The notes beneath the pieces were generated by a model, which saw only the letters and a program-made list of their open reading frames with translations, ran no database searches and was not told the DNA's origin. Below, in pieces: positions 59,274 through 64,000 of a stretch of DNA of 64,000 nt; the first letter of the stretch is position 1; every line of letters starts with the position of its first letter. The translations under genes were made by a program, and so were the position numbers. The DNA comes from Kitasatospora cineracea (lineage in GTDB: Bacteria; Actinomycetota; Actinomycetes; Streptomycetales; Streptomycetaceae), in contig NZ_RJVJ01000002.1 of NCBI RefSeq assembly GCF_003751605.1, forward strand, positions 558,001 through 622,000. The letters are read 5' to 3'.

Positions 59274-62200
59274 TCAGCGGCGGCTCCGGCGGGTGCGGGC
59301 GGTGGTGAGGAGGGTGCCGGCGGCGATGGCCAGGGCGGCGGCCATGCCCGCGTACCAGACCAGGGCGCCGGTGCCGGTGTCGGGCAGCGGGGCCGGTCCC
59401 GGGGTCGGGCTGGGGCTGGGGGCCGGGTTCGGAACGGTCCGGTCACGGGTGGAGCAGGCGGGGTCGGTCGAGCCGGGCGCGCAGTCGGAGTCGGCCGGAC
59501 CGACGGCGGTGTTGGCGAGTTCCCGGTCGCCGGTGTCGGGGTTGTTGACGGTGACGGAGTAGGTGATCACTGCCGAGCCGCCCGCGGGCACGTCGCCGTT
59601 CCAGGACAGGACCGGGGCCGCGTAGGAGACGGCACCGGAGGTGGCCTTCGCGTCGCCGCCGTACGCGGCGTCATCCAGGTCGCCGCTCAGGTCGTCGGTG
59701 ACGGCCGCGCCGGGGTAGTCGGCCTTGCCGGTGTTGGCCACCGTCACCGTGTAGGTGACGGTGTCGCCGTCCTTGACCGGGTCCTTGGCGTCCGAGGTCT
59801 TGGTGATCTCCAGGTCCGCGACGCCGTCGGCGGTGGTGCAGCCGGGGGCGCTGCGCAGCGGCGGGCAGGTGGAGTTGTTGGGGCCGGTGACGGCGTTGCT
59901 CAGCTGGTGGTCACCGGTGTCGGGCTGGTTGACGGTCACGGAGTAGGTGAGGGTGACGGTCTGTCCGGCGGGGACGCGGCCGGCCCAGGCGAGGACGGGT
60001 TCCCGGTAGGTGACGGTGCCGGAGGTGGCCTTGGCGTCGCCGTTGTAGACGGCGTCGTCCAGGGTGCCGCCCAGGTTGTCGGCGGCGAAGGCGGCCGGGT
60101 AGTCGGCGGTGCCGTCGTTGGTGACGGCGACGGTGTAGGTGACGGTGTCGCCGGGCTTGACCGGGGTCTTGGCGTCGGAGGTCTTGGTGATGGCCAGGGC
60201 GGCGATGTCGTCGCTGGTGGAGCAGGCCGGGTCGGTGGATCCGGCCCGGCAGTTGGAGCCGGTGGGGGCGACGACGGTGTTGGCGAGTTCCTTGTCGCCG
60301 GTGTCGGGCTTGTTGACCCGCACCGAGTAGGTGAGCGTGACGGTCTCGCCGGGTGCGACGTCGCCCGTCCAGGTGAGCACGGGGGCCGCGTAGGTGGCGG
60401 TGCCGACGGCGGTGCCGTTGGCGTTGACGGCCTTGGCGTCGTTGCCGTACGTGGCGTCGTCGAGGTCGCGGCTGAGGTCGTCGGTGAGTTGCGCGGCCGG
60501 GTAGACGGCCTTGCCGGGGTTGGTGACGGTCACGGTGTAGGTGACCTTGGCCCCGGGCCGGACGGGGGCGCGGCGGCTGTCGGAGGTCTTGGCGACCTGC
60601 AGCGCGGCGATCCGGTCGCGGGTGGTGCAGCGCGGGTCCTTCCCCCCGGGCGGGCAGTTGGAGTCGGCCGGTCCGGTGACGGCGTTGGCGAGTTCGTAGT
60701 CGCCGGTGTCGGGGTTGCCGACGGTCACCGAGTAGGTGATCGTCACCGAGCCGCCCGCTGGCACGTCACCCGCCCAGGAGACCACCGGCGCCGTGTAGCC
60801 GACGGTGCCGGAGCTCGCCTTGGCGTCGTTGCCGTACGTGGCGTCGTCCAGGTCGCCGCTCAGGTCGTCGGTGACGCTCGCGCCGGGGTACGGGGCGGTG
60901 CCGGTGTTGGTGACGGTGACGGTGTAGGTGACCTTGTCGCCCGCCTTGACCGGGTTCCCGGCGTCGGAGGTCTTGGCGATGGTCAGCTGGGCGATGTTCC
61001 CGGTGGTGGAGCAGACCGGGTCGCTGCCACCGGGCGGGCAGTTGGAGTCGGCGGGGCCGACGACCGCGTTGGTGACCTGCTTGTCGCCCTTGGCGGGCTT
61101 GTCGACGGTCACCGAGTAGGTGATGGTCACCGAGCCGCCCGCGGGCACGACGCCGTTCCAGGACAGGACGGGGGCGGCGTAGGAGACGGTGCCCGCACTG
61201 GCCTTCGCGTCGTTGCCGTACGTCGCGTCGTCGAGGTCCTTGCCGAGGTCGTCGGTGATCGAGGCGCCGGTGTACGGGGCGGTGCCGGGGTTGCTCAGGA
61301 CGACGGTGTAGGTGATCTTGTCGCCGGGCTTGACCGGGTTCTTCGCGTCCGAGGACTTGGCGATCCTCAGTTCGGCGATCGGGACGGTCGAGGAGCAGGC
61401 CCGGTCGGTGGAGCCGCTCGCGCAGTTGGAGTCGGCCGGGCCGACGACCGCGTTGGCGAGCTGGTGGTCGCCGGTGTCGGGCTGGTCGACCGTCACCGAG
61501 TAGGTGATCGTCACGGTCTGGCTCGCCGCCAGGTCGCCGCTCCAGGTGATGCTCGGCGCCGTGTAGGAGGCGGTGCCCGCGCTCGCCCTCACGTCGTTGT
61601 CGTACGCCGCGTCGTCCAGGACCTTCGTCAGGTCGTCGGTGATGCTCACGCCGGTGCGGGGGGCGCCGACCAGGTTGGTGACGGTGACGGTGTAGGTGAC
61701 CTTCTGGCCGGGCTTGGCCGTGGCGGTGTCGGCGGTCTTGGTGACCTTGATGCCGGTTGCGTCCTCGTGCGTCGTGCACCCGGCCTCGGTGCCGGTGGTG
61801 CAGTTCGAGTAGCCGTTGCCGGTGACGCTGTTGTCGAGCTTGCCGTCGCCCGCGTCGGGGTTGTCGACGGTCACCGAGTAGGTGACGGTGGCGCTCCGGC
61901 CGGCCGCCAGGGTGCCCGACCAGCTGAGCTTCGGCGCCGTGTAGGAGACGGTGCCCGTGTCGGCCTTGGCGTCGCCGTCGTAGGCGGCGTCGTCGATCAC
62001 CTTGGTCAGGTCGTCGACGGCGGTGGCGTCCACCGGGACGCGGCCGGTGTTGTCGACCGTCACCGTGTAGGTGACCTTGTCACCCGGGTGCACGGTGCTG
62101 CCGGACGGCGGGGAGGCGGTCTTGGTGATCGTGTACTGCGGGACGGCGAACTCCACCGTCGCGCACTCGGGCGCCAGCAGGCCGACGAGGTCGGCGGTGT

Positions 62201-63380
62201 TCTCCGCGCAGTTCTGGTACGTGGCGGCGGTGGCGGAGGTGACGTCCACGCTCAGCGTGCAGGACGCCTGACCTGCCGTCAGGTCGCCGGCCAGCTTCAC
62301 CGAGGTGCCCCCGGCGCCGGCGGTGACCTTGCCGTTGGTGCAGGTGGTGGCGGTGTTCGGGGTGCCCGCCACGGTCAGCCCTGCGGGCAGGTTGTCGGTG
62401 AACGACCAGCCGTCCTTCTCCAGCAGGTCCGAGGTGTTGGTGATGGTGAACGTCAACGTGGACGACCCGCCGACCGGGGCGGGCGAGGGGCTGAAGGACT
62501 TGTCGATCCGCGGGGTGACGTCCAGCACCCGCATGTTGTCGAACGCCGCGTCGTTGCCCGAGCCGGTGTTGGCGCTGTTGCGCAGGATGATCCCGAACTC
62601 GCTGCCGGTGAACAGGTACGGCTTGTTCGCCGTCGCCTGCACCACGTCGATCGGCGCCTTGGCGTCCGGGTAGGTGTACTCCTTGGCGCCCGGGTCGGTG
62701 CACGGGTTGAGCGGCACCGTGTTCAGCGCGATCTCGCTGCCGCCGGTGGTGAGGAAGAAGTTCTGCTGCGGGTCCGCGTACGCGCCGTGGTAGCAGACCG
62801 CGCCGGAGGACACGGAGGCGGTGAGGTAGTGGTTGGCGCCGGTGACGGGGATGGTCGAGTTGGTCTGCAGCTGCACGTCGGTGGGCGTGTACGTGCCGTC
62901 CTCGGTCCACGCGGCGACGCTGTGGTTCTTCGTCGGCGCGGCGTCACCGCTGTACTCGCCGATCGCGGTGGCCACGTCCGCCAGGGTGTTCCAGAACTCG
63001 TCGGTCTTGCACTCCGCCGGGACGGGGCCGCGCTCGTCGTAGTCCATGACCCAGCCGTTGCAGAACGCCAGCCAGGACGGCGAGGCGGTGTACGTCATGC
63101 CCGAGGCCCCCGTGTAGGCGGGCAGCCGGATCGGGGCCAGGCCCGCCGTGCCGTTCTCGAAGTCCTCGGCGTACACCACGACCGGATCGGCCGGCACCCC
63201 CGCCGCCCGGTGCGCACCGGGCCCGGCCGCGGACTTCGCCGCCGGTCCGCCGTGCCCGGACCGGTCCGCGGCCGCGACGGGGGCCGCGCCCAGGGCGCTC
63301 AACGTGAGGCCGAGCGTCACCGCCAAGGCCGGCTCCCACCACGTGCGCCCCCGACCACCTGCCGGTTTCAACCGAAGCAT
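59274..63380 (-). CDS. large cell-wall-anchored DUF11 repeat protein (LPDTG)
   Basis: About 1368 residues. Signal peptide (WWEPALAVTLGLTLSALGAAPVAAA), an N-terminal domain with paired cysteines, an initial DUF11-like domain (SFSPSPAPVGGSSTLTFTIT), then seven Ig-like DUF11 units of ~128 residues, each opening IxKTSDA...VKPGDKVTYTV. A Pro/Ser linker leads to the sortase signal LPDTG, a membrane helix (LVWYAGMAAALAIAAGTLL) and RRSRR. It should be displayed on the cell wall; role may be adhesion or sheath formation. ATG 63380 follows GGGAGAGG; the TTG at 63407 is less likely. Confidence 0.9.
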   Translation of the reverse strand: MLRLKPAGGRGRTWWEPALAVTLGLTLSALGAAPVAAADRSGHGGPAAKSAAGPGAHRAAGVPADPVVVYAEDFENGTAGLAPIRLPAYTGASGMTYTASPSWLAFCNGWVMDYDERGPVPAECKTDEFWNTLADVATAIGEYSGDAAPTKNHSVAAWTEDGTYTPTDVQLQTNSTIPVTGANHYLTASVSSGAVCYHGAYADPQQNFFLTTGGSEIALNTVPLNPCTDPGAKEYTYPDAKAPIDVVQATANKPYLFTGSEFGIILRNSANTGSGNDAAFDNMRVLDVTPRIDKSFSPSPAPVGGSSTLTFTITNTSDLLEKDGWSFTDNLPAGLTVAGTPNTATTCTNGKVTAGAGGTSVKLAGDLTAGQASCTLSVDVTSATAATYQNCAENTADLVGLLAPECATVEFAVPQYTITKTASPPSGSTVHPGDKVTYTVTVDNTGRVPVDATAVDDLTKVIDDAAYDGDAKADTGTVSYTAPKLSWSGTLAAGRSATVTYSVTVDNPDAGDGKLDNSVTGNGYSNCTTGTEAGCTTHEDATGIKVTKTADTATAKPGQKVTYTVTVTNLVGAPRTGVSITDDLTKVLDDAAYDNDVRASAGTASYTAPSITWSGDLAASQTVTITYSVTVDQPDTGDHQLANAVVGPADSNCASGSTDRACSSTVPIAELRIAKSSDAKNPVKPGDKITYTVVLSNPGTAPYTGASITDDLGKDLDDATYGNDAKASAGTVSYAAPVLSWNGVVPAGGSVTITYSVTVDKPAKGDKQVTNAVVGPADSNCPPGGSDPVCSTTGNIAQLTIAKTSDAGNPVKAGDKVTYTVTVTNTGTAPYPGASVTDDLSGDLDDATYGNDAKASSGTVGYTAPVVSWAGDVPAGGSVTITYSVTVGNPDTGDYELANAVTGPADSNCPPGGKDPRCTTRDRIAALQVAKTSDSRRAPVRPGAKVTYTVTVTNPGKAVYPAAQLTDDLSRDLDDATYGNDAKAVNANGTAVGTATYAAPVLTWTGDVAPGETVTLTYSVRVNKPDTGDKELANTVVAPTGSNCRAGSTDPACSTSDDIAALAITKTSDAKTPVKPGDTVTYTVAVTNDGTADYPAAFAADNLGGTLDDAVYNGDAKATSGTVTYREPVLAWAGRVPAGQTVTLTYSVTVNQPDTGDHQLSNAVTGPNNSTCPPLRSAPGCTTADGVADLEITKTSDAKDPVKDGDTVTYTVTVANTGKADYPGAAVTDDLSGDLDDAAYGGDAKATSGAVSYAAPVLSWNGDVPAGGSAVITYSVTVNNPDTGDRELANTAVGPADSDCAPGSTDPACSTRDRTVPNPAPSPSPTPGPAPLPDTGTGALVWYAGMAAALAIAAGTLLTTARTRRSRR
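59500..62110 (-). repeat. seven tandem ~384-bp repeats encoding DUF11 domains
   Basis: Corresponding points recur every 384 bp or so (for example 59755 and 60139; 60928 and 61312), with DNA identity high enough to be seen by eye. One unit carries a small insertion (VNANGTAVGT near 60400). Repeat number is likely to vary among strains. Confidence 0.85.
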
Positions 63381-63438
63381 CCGGTGCCTCTCCCTCAAGA
63401 CTGACAATCCGTCAAGAGGAACTCTTGCCTTCCCTTTA

Positions 63439-63927
63439 ATGCCCCTTTATCCGCGTGGCCCTGACACGCGGAAACCGGCCCCGAACGGGCGCACCCGGGT
63501 TGCACCCGGAACCCGGGACTTCGAGGACGCCAAACGCGGGTTCCCGGGGACGGCGGCGGACCCGCTGGTCGAGGACGCCGCCGGGCGCACGGTGCGGGAC
63601 CTTCAGGCGTACGGCTCCCTGTCGGGCGAGTGCCCGGACAGCGTGAACCCGAGCCTGTGGCGGCAGAGCCGGCTGGTCTCCGACCACGGCCTGTCCGAGG
63701 TCACCGAGGGGATCTACCAGGTCCGCGGCTTCGACCTGTCGAACATGACGATCGTGGAGGGCGAGCGCGGCGTCCTGGTGATCGACCCGCTGCTGACCGC
63801 CGAGACCGCGGCGGCGGGCCCGGCACTGTACCGGACGCACCGGGGCGAGCGCCCGGTGACCGGCGTGCTGGACACGCACAGCCACGCCGACCACTTCGGC
63901 GGGGTGCGCGGCGCCGTCCCGGACGTG
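63439..63927 (+). pseudogene. alkyl/linear sulfatase (metallo-beta-lactamase fold), C-terminally truncated
   Basis: From ATG 63439 an open frame encodes TRDFEDAKRGF, DSVNPSLWRQSRL, GLSEVTEGIYQVRGFDLSNM and TIVEGERGVLVIDPL, then the zinc motif THSHADHFGGVRG. These are the start of SDS-hydrolase-type alkyl sulfatases (about 620-650 residues). After RGAVPD (about 63925) family resemblance stops, although the frame stays open to the window end, and a convergent gene occupies the DNA. About 450 residues including the second metal site and dimerisation domain are missing. The fragment is divergent from the DUF11 gene. Confidence 0.75.
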
Positions 63928-64000
63928 TCAGGCCGCCGCAGCCTCGCGCGGGCGGAAGTCGCAGAGCAGCAGGGCCGAGTCGTCGTCCGGGCCGGTCCCG
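63928..64000 (-). CDS. probable PP2C/SpoIIE-type phosphatase, C-terminal end only
   Basis: Only 23 codons lie in the window. The sequence GTGPDDDSALLLCDFRP followed by REAAAA and a stop matches the end of SpoIIE/PP2C phosphatases, where a DD(V/S)ALL strand closes the fold. Its stop codon lies right where the sulfatase fragment loses homology. Confidence 0.5.
   Translation of the reverse strand, partial: GTGPDDDSALLLCDFRPREAAAA

Overview
The window is about 64 kb of very GC-rich DNA with strong G/C bias at third codon positions. It carries a cvn conservon, an LppU/SCO3897-like protein, an MXAN_6230/SCO0854-type RING protein, an AfsR-like regulator and an LPxTG-type DUF11 protein. Together these point to a Streptomycetaceae chromosome (Streptomyces or Kitasatospora), probably an accessory-rich region. 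Many long antisense open frames are GC artefacts and are left out.

Layout. 1-9.1 kb: end of a methyltransferase; a CitA/DcuS-type two-component pair divergent from a DctA-type dicarboxylate transporter; a frameshifted hypothetical gene; a NarL-type two-component pair; a frameshifted DUF2306 membrane protein. 9.1-13.8 kb: a lipoprotein gene split into two partial copies (352-353 bp direct repeats). They flank a decayed Tn3-family element with a resolvase, a stub of transposase, and cargo: a membrane protein with its winged-helix regulator and a secreted PAF-acetylhydrolase-like esterase. 13.8-22.6 kb: an alpha/beta hydrolase that has lost its nucleophile and probably its His, an MFS exporter, and a cvnABCD conservon led by an MHYT membrane sensor.

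22.876-31.799 kb is an integrated mobile island of about 8.9 kb. Both ends lie inside a VOC-family gene. Joining the two host flanks across a shared GGGGTC core restores the normal C-terminus of that gene, and joining the two element ends makes an attP with perfect 10-bp inverted arms. The island encodes a large serine integrase, two small unknown proteins, a P27-type small terminase, an XRE/TPR regulator, four small unknown proteins, and a complete graspetide cassette (precursor tgmA, ATP-grasp ligase tgmB, PIMT-like methyltransferase tgmC). It has no capsid, large terminase, replication or conjugation genes. A phage-satellite-like island carrying an imiditide-type RiPP cluster is the most interesting reading of this window.

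31.77-35.1 kb: the operon that took the insertion (FAD monooxygenase, CatB/Vat-type acetyltransferase, VOC protein), divergent from a TetR gene with two near-identical palindromic operators between them. 35.1-50.2 kb: a 34-bp tandem repeat, a small membrane protein, a cytochrome P450, modABC, a GNAT acetyltransferase, a large RING/TerD-like protein, an EamA exporter, ribB coupled to a PlsC-like acyltransferase, an EF-hand protein, a DUF5995 protein and a DUF389 protein. 50.3-64 kb: a secreted S8 protease coupled to a secreted FG-GAP/VCBS repeat protein, an AfsR-like ATPase regulator, a large LPDTG-anchored DUF11 repeat protein, a truncated alkyl sulfatase, and the 3' end of a probable PP2C-type phosphatase.
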